64,000 nt of DNA from Pseudomonas marginalis. Lineage in GTDB: Bacteria; Pseudomonadota; Gammaproteobacteria; Pseudomonadales; Pseudomonadaceae. This document shows, piece by piece, positions 21,006 to 30,212 of this stretch (position 1 is the stretch's first letter; every line of letters begins with the position of its first letter). The position numbers and the translations under genes are program-made. The stretch covers positions 1,059,001-1,123,000 of the forward strand of contig NZ_JALJWV010000001.1 in NCBI RefSeq assembly GCF_024169655.1, written 5' to 3'. The notes below the pieces were generated by a model. The model searched no databases. It saw nothing but the letters and a program-made list of their open reading frames with translations, and had not been told where the DNA came from.

Positions 21006-21745
21006 GGCAAGGCAATCAACGAGGCAAAGTTAAGACACTGGAACCACGGCACGACGGTCGAGAACCCGGCCGCCAGCAGGCGTTCGCGGTGTTCTTCGAG
21101 GCTGTCGGGCTTCATGACGTTTTCGATGGCGCTGCGCTTCTGGGCGATTTCCAGCTCGCTGTAGCCGTTGGCGCGTTTGAACGCGACATGCAGATCGGTG
21201 AGCAGCGCGTGTTCTTGCGCATCATTGAAACGCAGCTTCTCCGAGAGGATCAACGCACCGCCCGGCAACAGCGCTTGGCGGATGCGCCCGAGCAACGCCA
21301 GGCGCTGATCGGGGGCGATGAATTGCAGGGTGAAGTTCAGCGCCACCACCGAGGCCGGCTGGAACTGCAGCGCGAGGATATCGCCCTCGATCACCTGCAC
21401 CGGCAGCAACTCCTGGAACATCGAGTCCTGGCCATTGAGGTACTCGCGGCAGCGCTCGACCATCGCCGCCGAGTTATCCACCGCGATGACGTGGCAGCCG
21501 TCGGTACGCACGTGGCGGCGCAACGCCTGGGTGACCGCGCCGAGGGAGGACCCCAGGTCGTACAGCGCACTGTTGGGCTGGGCAAACTGCGCGGCGAGCA
21601 CGCCGAGGTTTTCGACGATGGTCGGGTAACCGGGCACCGAGCGCTTGATCATGTCCGGGAATACCCGCACCACGTCCTCGTTAAAGGCGAAGTCCGGCAC
21701 CTGGGGCAGGGGCTGGGCGAATAGGCGATCGGGTTCTTTGCTCAC
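21002..21745 (-). CDS. cmoA: Carboxy-S-adenosylmethionine synthase CmoA
   Basis: Makes carboxy-SAM from SAM and prephenate for CmoB; 247 residues. The N-terminus [31 protein letters not shown] and the SAM motif [13 protein letters not shown] (about 59-71) are typical. It is upstream of cmoB in the same operon, the standard arrangement. Confidence 0.95.
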   Translation of the reverse strand: MSKEPDRLFAQPLPQVPDFAFNEDVVRVFPDMIKRSVPGYPTIVENLGVLAAQFAQPNSALYDLGSSLGAVTQALRRHVRTDGCHVIAVDNSAAMVERCREYLNGQDSMFQELLPVQVIEGDILALQFQPASVVALNFTLQFIAPDQRLALLGRIRQALLPGGALILSEKLRFNDAQEHALLTDLHVAFKRANGYSELEIAQKRSAIENVMKPDSLEEHRERLLAAGFSTVVPWFQCLNFASLIALP

Positions 21746-21894
21746 GGTTGTTCCGGCGACGAGGGGGAGAGGCCGGCATTTTAGCCAACTTGGACGTGGG
21801 ATGCGCGGGCTGTCTGATAAGTTGCGCTATAAATTGGGGACTGTGGTGAGCCAGAGGGAGAATGCATATGACGCCTCCCCCCAGGTGTTGTAGG

Positions 21895-22353
21895 TTATTG
21901 GTGGAATTTAGCGTAAATCTCAGATTCTCCTTTAATGGGGATTGAATGCCCATCTGCAGATTCTGCGGTGACGTCATACCTAAGTGTGAAGTGCTCAAGG
22001 TTTCCAGTCTTGCTCACCTCGATATTTACCGTGCCGCGCGTGGCTGTATATTGGGTAAACCCACTGTCATCGGGGCGCCCGTGATACACCATATAGATAA
22101 ACTGGGCAAACTGATTGCCCGATCCATCTGCCGGATAAGTTCCAGTCGCAATGTCTCTGACAAACGACAACCCCAGGCTCCTATGACTTTGAGTTGACGC
22201 CTTGTTGAGTTCAACTACAAAGTCCAGATGGCCGAACAATGAGTGCAGTTCGATATGATAACTGTGAAATTTTATCGCGTGAGGCGTGGTAAATGTCGTT
22301 TCGGCAGAGAGCGAAACTTTAAAGTCTGCGTTCTTTTTCTGGGTAGCGTCCAT
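21895..22353 (-). CDS. Hypothetical protein, AT-rich orphan
   Basis: A 152-residue protein that I do not recognise. It starts MDATQKKNADFKVSLSAETTF. AAGGA sits six bases before this ATG and directly abuts the alternative ATG at 22359, so 22353 is the better start. No signal peptide or membrane helix is visible. The sequence is rich in beta-forming stretches (HSYHIELHSLFGHLDFVVELN, FTQYTATRGTVNIEVSK, HFTLRYDVTAE). Base composition is more AT-rich than its neighbours, which suggests acquisition. It stands alone between cmoA and the YhhN gene. Confidence 0.65.
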   Translation of the reverse strand: MDATQKKNADFKVSLSAETTFTTPHAIKFHSYHIELHSLFGHLDFVVELNKASTQSHRSLGLSFVRDIATGTYPADGSGNQFAQFIYMVYHGRPDDSGFTQYTATRGTVNIEVSKTGNLEHFTLRYDVTAESADGHSIPIKGESEIYAKFHQ

Positions 22354-22478
22354 GATCATTCCTTGAGTGAGTGGAGTGTGAGCGCTATACAGACTATGAC
22401 CAGCAAAGAGGGATGAATACTGTAGGGGTTTACAGTGCTTTATATCGTATAGAAATAAAATTAATAGCCAGTTGTTGG

Positions 22479-23135
22479 TTATCCGCCTTTAAGGGTATTC
22501 GAGCGATCCTGCAACGCAAAGGAAGACGCAGTGATGCCCCATTGGCCGAGCCAATACGTAGTGATCAGCAAATACGGCGCTGCATCGAACGCCACCACAA
22601 ATCGGTTGATGCCGATCAGCGTGTCGGAAAACACGAACGACGCCGCGCCCGCAGCCGCCAACCCTGCCGAGCGTTTTGGCACGTCGCTGCCCAACCGAGC
22701 CAGCGCACGCCAGAGCATGGCGCTGATCACTAGCGCATACACCACCACCGGTATCAGCAAGTCACCCAGGCCGTGGGAAATCAGGATGCTCAGCAGGATC
22801 GCGCCCACGCCCAGTGCCAAGATCAGCGGCAATAGCGCCAGGCGGCGACAGTCACTGAAATACGCTTTGAGGTACGCCAAGTGCGCAAACAGAAATGCAC
22901 CCAAGCCAAAGATGAACAGGTCACCCGGCCAGGCAAGCAGCACGTCGCCCACCAAGGAGAAAATCAGCCCCAGGCTGATCCAGCGTCGATAGTCGGTGGG
23001 CGGTGCATCATGCAGCCAGCCCAGCAGCGCCAGGACCGGCAACGGTTTGACCAGCAGGCACAGTAACGCCGCATGGACGGTCAGGCCGTAGATAAAGGTG
23101 CCGGCGCCCATCAACGCAAGAATCAGCCAGGGCAT
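22479..23135 (-). CDS. YhhN family membrane protein (lysoplasmalogenase-like)
   Basis: A 218-residue integral membrane protein with about eight hydrophobic helices. Family segments visible are SLVGDVLLAWPGDLFIFGLGAFLFAHLAYLKAYF and GAASFVFSDTLIGINRF, containing the acidic pairs thought to be catalytic. Members of this family (human TMEM86, some bacterial YhhN) hydrolyse the vinyl-ether bond of lysoplasmalogens. Whether this one does is not established. It starts one base past the inhibitor gene stop, so the two are probably cotranscribed. Confidence 0.85.
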   Translation of the reverse strand: MPWLILALMGAGTFIYGLTVHAALLCLLVKPLPVLALLGWLHDAPPTDYRRWISLGLIFSLVGDVLLAWPGDLFIFGLGAFLFAHLAYLKAYFSDCRRLALLPLILALGVGAILLSILISHGLGDLLIPVVVYALVISAMLWRALARLGSDVPKRSAGLAAAGAASFVFSDTLIGINRFVVAFDAAPYLLITTYWLGQWGITASSFALQDRSNTLKGG

Positions 23136-23136
23136 A

Positions 23137-23526
23137 TCAGTTCACCGTGATGGCGCAGTCGAACGTCTCGGTCGGTTCGGCTTCCGGTTCCCAGGGTTGC
23201 TGGGAGGTCAGGCGCAAACGGCCCTGGCCGGACGCAAAGGCCTGGAAGCGCCAGGTGGATTGACCACCACCGCCGATCACGCCGGATTCTGTGCTGCTGT
23301 AGACCTCGGGGCTCAGTGCGCGCAGCACGCCGCCGGCGGAATCCTGGATGGCCCAGCGGTAGCCGGTGGTGGGGTTGCTGGGCAGGGTCAGGATCAGGTT
23401 TTGTCCGGTTTTGAGCTGGAGCGGGCAGGTGCTCTGTTTTTCCACGCTGACGTTTTGCTGTGGGGCACTGGCGCACGCGGCCAGCAGGGCAAGGCTCAAG
23501 GGGAGAAGCAGGCGGGCAGCGGTCAT
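23137..23526 (-). CDS. Chagasin-type (I42) cysteine protease inhibitor, lipoprotein
   Basis: A 129-residue secreted protein of the chagasin fold. The N-terminus MTAARLLLPLSLALLAACAS is a lipoprotein signal with a lipobox ending at the cysteine near residue 18. The inhibitor loop NPTTGYRW (near 51-58) is diagnostic, and a GGGGQSTWRF segment and a C-terminal hydrophobic strand follow. It blocks papain-like cysteine peptidases in characterised members. The start at 23526 has GGAG upstream. In P. aeruginosa, as I recall, the equivalent (PA0778, icp) also neighbours asrA (PA0779). Confidence 0.85.
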   Translation of the reverse strand: MTAARLLLPLSLALLAACASAPQQNVSVEKQSTCPLQLKTGQNLILTLPSNPTTGYRWAIQDSAGGVLRALSPEVYSSTESGVIGGGGQSTWRFQAFASGQGRLRLTSQQPWEPEAEPTETFDCAITVN

Positions 23527-23620
23527 GGGGGCTCCGTTGATGTGCGACGAAGAGCGAGCATAACCGAAGATGAGGCAGGGTGTGGCGGGCAGGCGGTGTA
23601 TTGGGGTGGCTGGGCGGGCG

Positions 23621-23706
23621 TCATCGCGGGCAAGCCCGCTCCCACATTCGAGCGCATTCCAAAGGATGTACTCGGTCAACTGTGGGAGTGGGCTTGCCCA
23701 CGATGA
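23621..23706. repeat. REPIN of the GCGGGCAAGCCCGCTCCCAC type
   Basis: TCATCGCGGGCAAGCCCGCT on the left and the inverted AGTGGGCTTGCCCACGATGA on the right. It lies between asrA and the inhibitor gene and so may attenuate read-through. Arm sequence differs from the other two REP types in the window. Confidence 0.75.
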
Positions 23707-23731
23707 CGCCCGCCCAAGTGCTAAAGGGCTA

Positions 23732-26152
23732 TCAGAAGAGCACCTTCGCCACATCCGCAAAACGCTTGGCGAAGTGCACGGTCATCCCTTCCTTCAGATA
23801 CTCCGGCAGTTCTTCAAAACTGCCGCGATTCGGCTCGGGCAAGATCAGCTCGTGAATCTTCTGACGCCGCGCCGCGATCACCTTCTCACGCACCCCGCCA
23901 ATCGGCAGTACATGCCCGGTCAGCGTCAGCTCGCCGGTCATGGCCACGCCTTTCTTCGGCGGCTGGTTGCGCGCCAGCGACAACAGCGCACTGGCCATGG
24001 TCACGCCAGCGCTCGGGCCGTCTTTCGGCGTGGCGCCTTCGGGTACGTGCATGTGGACGAAGGCTTCATCGAAGAACTTCGGATCACCGCCAAACGACTT
24101 CAGATTGGAGCTGATGTAGCTGTAGGCGATTTCAGCGGACTCTTTCATCACATCACCCAGTTGCCCGGTGAGCTTGAAGCCGCGGTTGAGCGTGTGGATG
24201 CGGGTCGCCTCGATCGGCAAGGTCGCGCCGCCCATGCTGGTCCAGGCCAACCCGGTGATAACGCCGGTGCCGGACAGCACTTGTTCGTTGCGGAACACCG
24301 GTATCCCGAGGGAGCTTTCCAGGTCCTTGGTGCCGATCTTGATCACCGCGTCCGGCTCATCCAGCAGCTTGACCACCGCCTTGCGCACCAGCTTGCCCAG
24401 TTGTTTCTCCAACTGGCGCACCCCGGCTTCGCGGGCATAGCCGTCGATCAAGGCGCGCAGGGCGCCGTCGCTGATGGTCAGACTGTTTTTCGACACGCCG
24501 GCTTTTTCCAACTGCTTTGGCCACAGGTGGCGTTTGGCAATGGCGACTTTTTCTTCGGTGATATAGCCCGACAGGCGAATCACTTCCATGCGATCCAGCA
24601 AGGGGCCGGGGATCGAGTCCAGGGTGTTGGCGGTGCACACGAACAGCACTTTCGACAGGTCCAGGCGCAGGTCCAGGTAGTGGTCGAGGAATTCGACGTT
24701 CTGTTCCGGGTCGAGGGTTTCCAGCAGCGCCGAAGCCGGGTCGCCCTGGAAGCTCTGGCCCATCTTGTCGATCTCGTCGAGCATGATCACCGGGTTCATC
24801 ACTTCCACATCTTTGAGCGCCTGCACCAGCTTGCCGGGCAGGGCGCCGATGTAGGTGCGGCGATGCCCCTTGATCTCGGCCTCGTCGCGCATGCCGCCGA
24901 CGCTGAAGCGATAGAACGGCCGCCCGAGGGATTCGGCAATCGATTTACCCACGCTGGTCTTGCCCACGCCCGGCGGGCCGACCAGCAGCACGATGGAGCC
25001 GGCGACTTCACCTTTATAAGCGCCCACCGCGAGGAATTCGAGGATGCGACTCTTGATGTCGTCCAGGCCGGCATGGTGTTTATCCAGGACCTTACGCGCA
25101 TGTTTCAGGTCGAGCTTGTCCTCGCCGTACACGCCCCACGGTACTGAGGTCGCCCAGTCCAGGTAGTTGCGCGTCACCGCGTATTCCGGCGAACCGGTTT
25201 CGAGGATCGACAGTTTGTTCAGTTCTTCATCGATGCGTTTTTGCGCCTGGGCCGGCAGCACTTTGCCTTCCAGGCGTTGTTCGAACTGCTCGACGTCGGC
25301 GCTGCGGTCGTCCTTGGTCAAACCCAGTTCCTGCTGGATGACCTTGAGCTGTTCCTTGAGGAAGAATTCGCGCTGGTGCTCGCCGATCTTGCGGTTCACC
25401 TCGGCGGAGAGTTCTTTTTGCAAACGCGCGACTTCGACTTCCTTGCGCAGCATCGGCAGCACTTTTTCCATGCGCTTGAGCATGGGCACGCAGTCCAGCA
25501 CTTCCTGTAGCTCAGTACCGGTCGCCGACGTGAGGGCGGCGGCGAAGTCGGTCAGCGGCGACGGGTCGTTGGGGCTGAAGCGGTTGAGGTAGTTCTTCAG
25601 CTCTTCGCTGTACAGCGGGTTGAGCGGCAGCAGTTCCTTGATCGCATTGATCAGCGCCATGCCGTAGGCCTTGACCTCATCGGTCGGCTCGGTCGGCTGG
25701 TGCGGGTATTCGACTTCCACCAGGTACGGTGGGCGGTGGTGCTTGAGCCAGGTGCGAATCCGCACGCGGGTCAGGCCCTGGGCGACGAATTGCAGTTTGC
25801 CGTTTTCGCGGCTGGCGTGGTGGACCTTCACCAGGGTGCCGTACAGCGGCAGCGCGGAGGTGTCGAAATGCCGTGGATCATCTGGCGGCGTGTCCATGAA
25901 GAACAGGGCCAGGGAGTGATGGTCGGATTTGCTCACCAGCTCCAGGGTTTCGGCCCACGGTTCTTCATTGACGATCACCGGCAATACTTGCGCCGGGAAG
26001 AACGGGCGATTGTGAATCGGGATGATGTAGACCTTGTCCGGCAGGTTTTGCCCAGGCAGGGCCAGGCCGGTATTGGACGAGTGACCCTCGGCGTTTTCAG
26101 GGTCGGCGTATTCGTTGGCGTCGAAATCAGGGATATCTTGCTGGTCGCTCAT
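23732..26152 (-). CDS. asrA: Lon-type ATP-dependent protease (AsrA-like)
   Basis: An 806-residue AAA+ serine protease of the LonA type. An N-terminal substrate domain (IIPIHNRPFFPAQVLPVIV) and coiled region are followed by Walker A GPPGVGKTS near residue 393, Walker B VIMLDEIDK, and the protease domain with catalytic Ser in DGPSAGV near 714 and Lys in GGVREKVIAA near 757. It is a second Lon, distinct from the main lon, which is usually beside clpX. By neighbours it matches P. aeruginosa AsrA, known for an aminoglycoside-induced heat-shock-like response. That functional transfer is inference. Confidence 0.88.
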   Translation of the reverse strand: MSDQQDIPDFDANEYADPENAEGHSSNTGLALPGQNLPDKVYIIPIHNRPFFPAQVLPVIVNEEPWAETLELVSKSDHHSLALFFMDTPPDDPRHFDTSALPLYGTLVKVHHASRENGKLQFVAQGLTRVRIRTWLKHHRPPYLVEVEYPHQPTEPTDEVKAYGMALINAIKELLPLNPLYSEELKNYLNRFSPNDPSPLTDFAAALTSATGTELQEVLDCVPMLKRMEKVLPMLRKEVEVARLQKELSAEVNRKIGEHQREFFLKEQLKVIQQELGLTKDDRSADVEQFEQRLEGKVLPAQAQKRIDEELNKLSILETGSPEYAVTRNYLDWATSVPWGVYGEDKLDLKHARKVLDKHHAGLDDIKSRILEFLAVGAYKGEVAGSIVLLVGPPGVGKTSVGKSIAESLGRPFYRFSVGGMRDEAEIKGHRRTYIGALPGKLVQALKDVEVMNPVIMLDEIDKMGQSFQGDPASALLETLDPEQNVEFLDHYLDLRLDLSKVLFVCTANTLDSIPGPLLDRMEVIRLSGYITEEKVAIAKRHLWPKQLEKAGVSKNSLTISDGALRALIDGYAREAGVRQLEKQLGKLVRKAVVKLLDEPDAVIKIGTKDLESSLGIPVFRNEQVLSGTGVITGLAWTSMGGATLPIEATRIHTLNRGFKLTGQLGDVMKESAEIAYSYISSNLKSFGGDPKFFDEAFVHMHVPEGATPKDGPSAGVTMASALLSLARNQPPKKGVAMTGELTLTGHVLPIGGVREKVIAARRQKIHELILPEPNRGSFEELPEYLKEGMTVHFAKRFADVAKVLF

Positions 26153-26276
26153 GGGGCACCTGCATAGGGAAGTATGCCAGTTAGATGGGGCGGGCCAGCG
26201 GTGGTTTCAATGGCGGGGGCTGGATAGCAACATATTGCATGAAATTACTGCAGAGGCCCGGTCAATGGGGGAGCGG

Positions 26277-27266
26277 TCAGCTGATTTTGTGGAGGTAGGC
26301 GGGCAGGGGTTGTTCCGGCAGTACCGACAACACCTTCAACCGCTGCAACATCCGCTGCCGCGCCCGTTGCAGGTGCTCGCGCAGGTTCAACGCCGCCGCA
26401 TCGAACGCGCCGTGCAGCAACAACTCCAGGATCAAGCGGTGTTCGGCGAGCATCGCCGGGTCGGCACCGATCCCCAGCAAGCGATAGAAAATCCGACTGA
26501 TGATCATCGGGCTCTGGCCCTGGCGGATCAGCGCGGCGATCTTGCGGTTTTGCAGGCCGGCCAGGCAGCGTTGGTGCAAATCCTCTTCGATCTGCTCGAT
26601 GGCTTCCAGGCTGCACTGTGGGCTGTCCTGGGCGTCGAGCACGCGTTGCAACATGGCTTCGAGCAGCGCGCGGTCAAGGTTCGGCGCGCTCTGGCGCAGC
26701 GCTTCGGGCTCCAGGCAGGCGCGCAGTTCGTAGTCTTCGGTGACTTCCCGCGCCGTCAGCGGCCCGGCCAGCCATTGGGAATAGGGCTCTTTTTCCACCA
26801 GGCCACGGTCGCGCAGGCGCATCAGTGCTTCACGCACCACCGCGCGGCTGACGCCGTAGTGGTCGGCGGCGGCTTGCTCATCCAGGCGGTAATGGCCGAA
26901 AGCGATGCAGGTGGACAGCGCCGCGCCGATTTCCTCGACGATCCGCTCGCCCAACGGCCGTGTATCCACCAGTTCGTCCTCGTCGTTCAGGCCCAGGTGC
27001 GCCGGGCTCAGGGGCAGGCGCAGCGGTTCCATGACCACGCCCTCGGGGTTGATCAGATAACCGCGCCCGTTGAAACGGCAGATCAACCCTTCGGCATGCA
27101 GCAGGTCCAGCGCCTTGCGTACCGGCACGCGGCTGGTGCCGAACAATTCGGCCAGCGGCGCTTCGAGCAGGACCAGCCCGTGGCGCGCGGTGCCGTTGAC
27201 GATCGCGTCACGCAAAAGCTGGTGAATCATCGCGTAACGGGAGGCCGAGGCGGACACTGCTTTCAT
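26277..27266 (-). CDS. GntR/FCD regulator with two winged-helix domains
   Basis: A 329-residue repressor-type protein. The first winged helix is residues 8-67 (LLEAPLAELFGTSRVPVRKALDLLHAEGL). A second, typical GntR helix-turn-helix follows at about 97-165 (RLDEQAAADHYGVSRAVVREALMRLRDRGLV), then an FCD-type helical ligand domain to the end. Ordinary FadR-type regulators have one DNA-binding domain and about 230 residues, so this is an extended form. The start at 27266 is MKAVSASASRYAMIHQLLRD; the longer open frame is intergenic. It diverges from the imidase operon, and two matching palindromes lie between them. It is probably the local regulator. Confidence 0.85.
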   Translation of the reverse strand: MKAVSASASRYAMIHQLLRDAIVNGTARHGLVLLEAPLAELFGTSRVPVRKALDLLHAEGLICRFNGRGYLINPEGVVMEPLRLPLSPAHLGLNDEDELVDTRPLGERIVEEIGAALSTCIAFGHYRLDEQAAADHYGVSRAVVREALMRLRDRGLVEKEPYSQWLAGPLTAREVTEDYELRACLEPEALRQSAPNLDRALLEAMLQRVLDAQDSPQCSLEAIEQIEEDLHQRCLAGLQNRKIAALIRQGQSPMIISRIFYRLLGIGADPAMLAEHRLILELLLHGAFDAAALNLREHLQRARQRMLQRLKVLSVLPEQPLPAYLHKIS

Positions 27267-27403
27267 CGTGTTCTCTGAACTAAAGAGGTCGGGTGTATGT
27301 AGGACGCAGCCAGGGATTCTCTCATAGATGCGCCTGTCACTCCGCGCCACGTCGGTGGCACTTTTTTGGGGCCTTGAAGGTAGGATTGTTACTTTTCTGC
27401 ACC

Positions 27404-27432
27404 AAAATGTACTTTTTAATAAAAGATACATT
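27404..27432. promoter_or_regulatory. Candidate regulator operator 1
   Basis: An imperfect palindrome: left arm AATGTACTTTT, right arm AAAAGATACATT, with a TAAT centre. It matches operator 2 in the half-site ATGTAC and in its AT-rich middle, so a shared binding protein is likely. The nearest candidate is the adjacent GntR-type regulator. Confidence 0.6.
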
Positions 27433-27580
27433 ATTCGCTTGAGCGCGTACTGCAGGGGCCGCACCAGGTTTTTTTGCTTCCTACAACTTCCTACAAAAGT
27501 ATCTATCCCGCCACTCTGGTCGATAAAGCGCAATCACAGAAAAATCCGTCGACACAGACTGGCACGAAAGCTGCCTTTGT

Positions 27581-27612
27581 AAAATGTACATTTTATTAAT
27601 ATGTACGTTTTG
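27581..27612. promoter_or_regulatory. Candidate regulator operator 2
   Basis: An inverted repeat with left arm AAAATGTACAT and right arm ATGTACGTTTT (one mismatch) around an AT-rich centre. It ends just before the ribosome site AGGAG at 27614-27618, so a bound protein would block the operon start directly. Confidence 0.65.
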
Positions 27613-27625
27613 TAGGAGCGCCTTG

Positions 27626-27810
27626 ATGTCAGACGCCACTTCAATGGCCGAGGCTTTCGCCAACGGTCACAGCGACCCGGTGCAAGCCCTCGACCACGCA
27701 AGTTGGTCGGCAGCGTGATCACTCCGGCCGTCATCCACATCGCCCCGACGGGGGAAGACGCACGCCTGTTGCGGGCTGCGCTGTCCGTCGAATCCCAACT
27801 GACGCTCTAA
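27626..27810 (+). pseudogene. Collapsed amidase-like gene, first position of the island operon
   Basis: AGGAG and an ATG at 27626 open a frame [20 protein letters not shown] that resembles amidase N-termini, but it stops at 27716 after 30 codons. A second frame (27700-27810) encodes a C-terminal-looking stretch ending in [19 protein letters not shown], as amidases do, and stops just before the ribosome site of the next gene. Both ends of a gene are thus present, in different frames, with some 400 central residues missing. I read this as a large internal deletion. The amidase assignment rests on short pieces and is tentative; a pair of unrelated leader peptides is the alternative. Confidence 0.45.
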
Positions 27811-27821
27811 GGAGACACCCC

Positions 27822-28700
27822 ATGGCTAAAGACATCCTCTGTGCATTCGGCGTCGACGTTGACGCCGTCGCCGGCTGGCTCGGTTCCTACGGCGGCGAAG
27901 ACTCGCCCGACGATATCTCCCGCGGCCTGTTCGCCGGTGAAATCGGCGCGCCGCGCCTGCTCAAACTGTTCGAGCGCTACGGCCTGCGCACCACCTGGTT
28001 TATCCCCGGCCACTCGATGGAGACCTTCCCCACGCAGATGAAGGCGGTGGCCGACGCCGGTCACGAAATCGGCGTACACGGCTACAGCCACGAAAACCCG
28101 ATTGCGATGACCGCCGAGCAGGAAGAAATCGTGCTCGACAAGTCCATCGAACTGATCACCCATGTGACCGGTAAGCGTCCGACCGGCTACGTCGCACCGT
28201 GGTGGGAATTCAGCAAGGTCACCAACGAGCTGCTGCTGAAAAAAGGCATCAAGTACGACCACAGCCTGATGCACAACGACTTCCACCCCTACTACGTGCG
28301 CAAGGGCGACAGCTGGACCAAGATCGACTACAGCCAGCACCCCGACACCTGGATGAAACCCCTGGTGCGCGGCGAAGAAACCGACTTGGTGGAGATCCCG
28401 GCCAATTGGTACCTCGACGACCTGCCGCCAATGATGTTCATCAAAAAAGCTCCCAACAGCCACGGCTTCGTCAACCCGCGTCACCTCGAAGAAATGTGGC
28501 GCGACCAGTTCGACTGGGTCTACCGCGAACACGAACACGCGGTGTTCACCATGACCATCCACCCCGACGTCTCCGGCCGCCCGCAAGTGCTGCTGATGCT
28601 CGAACGCTTGATCGAACACATCCAAAGCCATGCCGGCGTGCGCTTCGTCACCTTCGACGAAATCGCCGATGACTTTGTCCGCCGCCAACCGCGTACCTGA
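27822..28700 (+). CDS. Imidase/HpPgdA-type metal-dependent hydrolase (polysaccharide deacetylase fold)
   Basis: A 292-residue NodB-like hydrolase. [20 protein letters not shown] carries the first metal aspartate. The [14 protein letters not shown] box holds the HxxxH-type histidines, and YVAPWWEF and [13 protein letters not shown] are the later catalytic motifs. The sequence strongly resembles Helicobacter pylori HP0310 (HpPgdA) as I remember it, and the same subfamily includes bacterial cyclic imide hydrolases. Absence of a signal peptide and the catabolic neighbours favour a cytosolic imidase over a cell-wall deacetylase. AAGGAG overlaps the end of the pseudogene. It is now the first intact enzyme of the operon. 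Confidence 0.8.
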   Translation: MAKDILCAFGVDVDAVAGWLGSYGGEDSPDDISRGLFAGEIGAPRLLKLFERYGLRTTWFIPGHSMETFPTQMKAVADAGHEIGVHGYSHENPIAMTAEQEEIVLDKSIELITHVTGKRPTGYVAPWWEFSKVTNELLLKKGIKYDHSLMHNDFHPYYVRKGDSWTKIDYSQHPDTWMKPLVRGEETDLVEIPANWYLDDLPPMMFIKKAPNSHGFVNPRHLEEMWRDQFDWVYREHEHAVFTMTIHPDVSGRPQVLLMLERLIEHIQSHAGVRFVTFDEIADDFVRRQPRT

Positions 28701-28710
28701 CCCCACCCCT

Positions 28711-28809
28711 TGTAGGAGCGAGCTTGCTCGCGAAAAACCTGAGAACGCCGCGTGCATCCAGGATGCCCGCGTCATCGTTGATGATTTTCGCGAGCAAGCT
28801 CGCTCCTAC
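28711..28809. repeat. REPIN (TAGGAGCGAGCTTGCTCGCGAA type), inside the island operon
   Basis: Inverted REP arms with the spacer CGTGCATCCAGGATGCCCGC. Nearly identical to the copy at 32172, 3.4 kb away. It separates the imidase and transporter genes and may reduce downstream expression. Confidence 0.85.
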
Positions 28810-28861
28810 AAGATGGGTTCAAACCGCGTAGCTGACCCCCCCCACCTTTGAGGCGTGATTC

Positions 28862-30202
28862 ATGTCCATCTACAACAAGCTTGACCTGACTGGCTGGAAA
28901 CCCCGGCAACTGACGTCCCAGGAAGTGCGCTTCGCCACCTGGATCGCGTTTTTCGCCTGGGTGTTTGCGGTGTACGACTTCATCCTGTTCGGCACGTTGC
29001 TGCCGGAGATCGGCCGGCACTTCGGCTGGGGCGAGGTGGAACAAGCTGAAATCGCGACCTGGGTGGCGGTGGGTACGGCGGTGGTGGCATTTGCCATTGG
29101 CCCCGTCGTCGATAAGTTGGGGCGGCGCAAAGGCATTATCTTCACCGTGGCCGGTTCCGCAGTGTGCTCGGCGCTGACCGCGATCGGTGGCGCGTGGGGC
29201 AAGTCGCCGCTGATTCTGATCCGTTCGTTGGGCGGCCTGGGCTATGCCGAGGAAACCGTCAACGCCACGTATTTGAGCGAGCTGTATGGCGCCTCGGAAG
29301 ATCCGCGACTGACCAAGCGCCGTGGCTTTATCTACAGCCTGGTGCAGGGCGGCTGGCCGGTCGGTGCGCTGATCGCCGCCGGGTTGACCGCGCTGTTGCT
29401 GCCGATCATCGGCTGGCAGGGGTGTTTCATTTTTGCCGCGATTCCGGCCGTGGTCATCGCGATCATGGCGCGCAAGCTCAAGGAGAGCCCGCAGTTCCAG
29501 ATCCATCAGCGCATCAGCGAGCTGCGTAAAAGCGGCGCGGTGAGCGAAGCGCAAAACGTCGCCGCGACCTACGGCGTGGACTACGACGAACACAGCAAAG
29601 CCGGCCTCAAAGCCGCCTTCCGTGGCCCGGCCCGCCGCGCCACCCTGGTGATCGGCGCCGCGCTGTTGCTCAACTGGGCAGCGATCCAGGTGTTCAGCGT
29701 GCTTGGCACGTCGGTGATCGTCAGCGTTCACCACATCTCGTTCGAGAACTCGCTGATCATCCTCGTGCTGTCGAACCTGGTGGGTTACTGCGGCTACCTC
29801 AGCCACGGCTGGATGGGCGACAAGATCGGCCGCCGCAACGTCATCGGCCTGGGCTGGATGCTCGGCGGGCTGTCGTTCGCCGGGATGCTGTTCGGCCCGA
29901 GCAACATGGCGATGGTGGTCGGGCTGTACAGCCTGGGCCTGTTCTTCCTGATCGGGCCGTACTCGGCGGCGCTGTTCTTTATCAGCGAAAGTTTCCCCAC
30001 CAGCATCCGTGCCACCGGCGGCGCGATCATTCATGCCATGGGCCCGATTGGCGCGGTGGTCGCCGGTTTCGGCGCGACGCAAGTGTTGTCCGCCGGCAGC
30101 GACTGGCAGACCGCCGCCCTGTGGTTCGGCGCCTTGCCGTGCTTTTTATCCGGTGTGCTGATGTTTGCCGCACGCCATGTGCGTCCGGAAACCGTGCAGT
30201 AA
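28862..30202 (+). CDS. MFS transporter
   Basis: A 446-residue, 12-helix major facilitator transporter. The motif-A-like loop DKLGRRKGI follows helix 2, and [11 protein letters not shown] appears in the second half. The central loop includes a long cytosolic segment (residues about 210-250). It resembles sugar/acid symporters of the metabolite:H+ type. Placed in the island operon, it probably imports the compound that the imidase degrades. Substrate unknown. Confidence 0.88.
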   Translation: MSIYNKLDLTGWKPRQLTSQEVRFATWIAFFAWVFAVYDFILFGTLLPEIGRHFGWGEVEQAEIATWVAVGTAVVAFAIGPVVDKLGRRKGIIFTVAGSAVCSALTAIGGAWGKSPLILIRSLGGLGYAEETVNATYLSELYGASEDPRLTKRRGFIYSLVQGGWPVGALIAAGLTALLLPIIGWQGCFIFAAIPAVVIAIMARKLKESPQFQIHQRISELRKSGAVSEAQNVAATYGVDYDEHSKAGLKAAFRGPARRATLVIGAALLLNWAAIQVFSVLGTSVIVSVHHISFENSLIILVLSNLVGYCGYLSHGWMGDKIGRRNVIGLGWMLGGLSFAGMLFGPSNMAMVVGLYSLGLFFLIGPYSAALFFISESFPTSIRATGGAIIHAMGPIGAVVAGFGATQVLSAGSDWQTAALWFGALPCFLSGVLMFAARHVRPETVQ

Positions 30203-30212
30203 GGAGTGTTTG

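Larger units (their letters stand above)
27267..27625. other. Divergent promoter region of the imidase island
   Basis: This 359-bp stretch has no gene and is AT-rich (27400-27440 and 27575-27612 particularly). It carries the two palindromes described separately, placed about 135 and 315 bases upstream of the regulator start and 14 and about 190 bases upstream of the pseudogene start. Confidence 0.6.
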
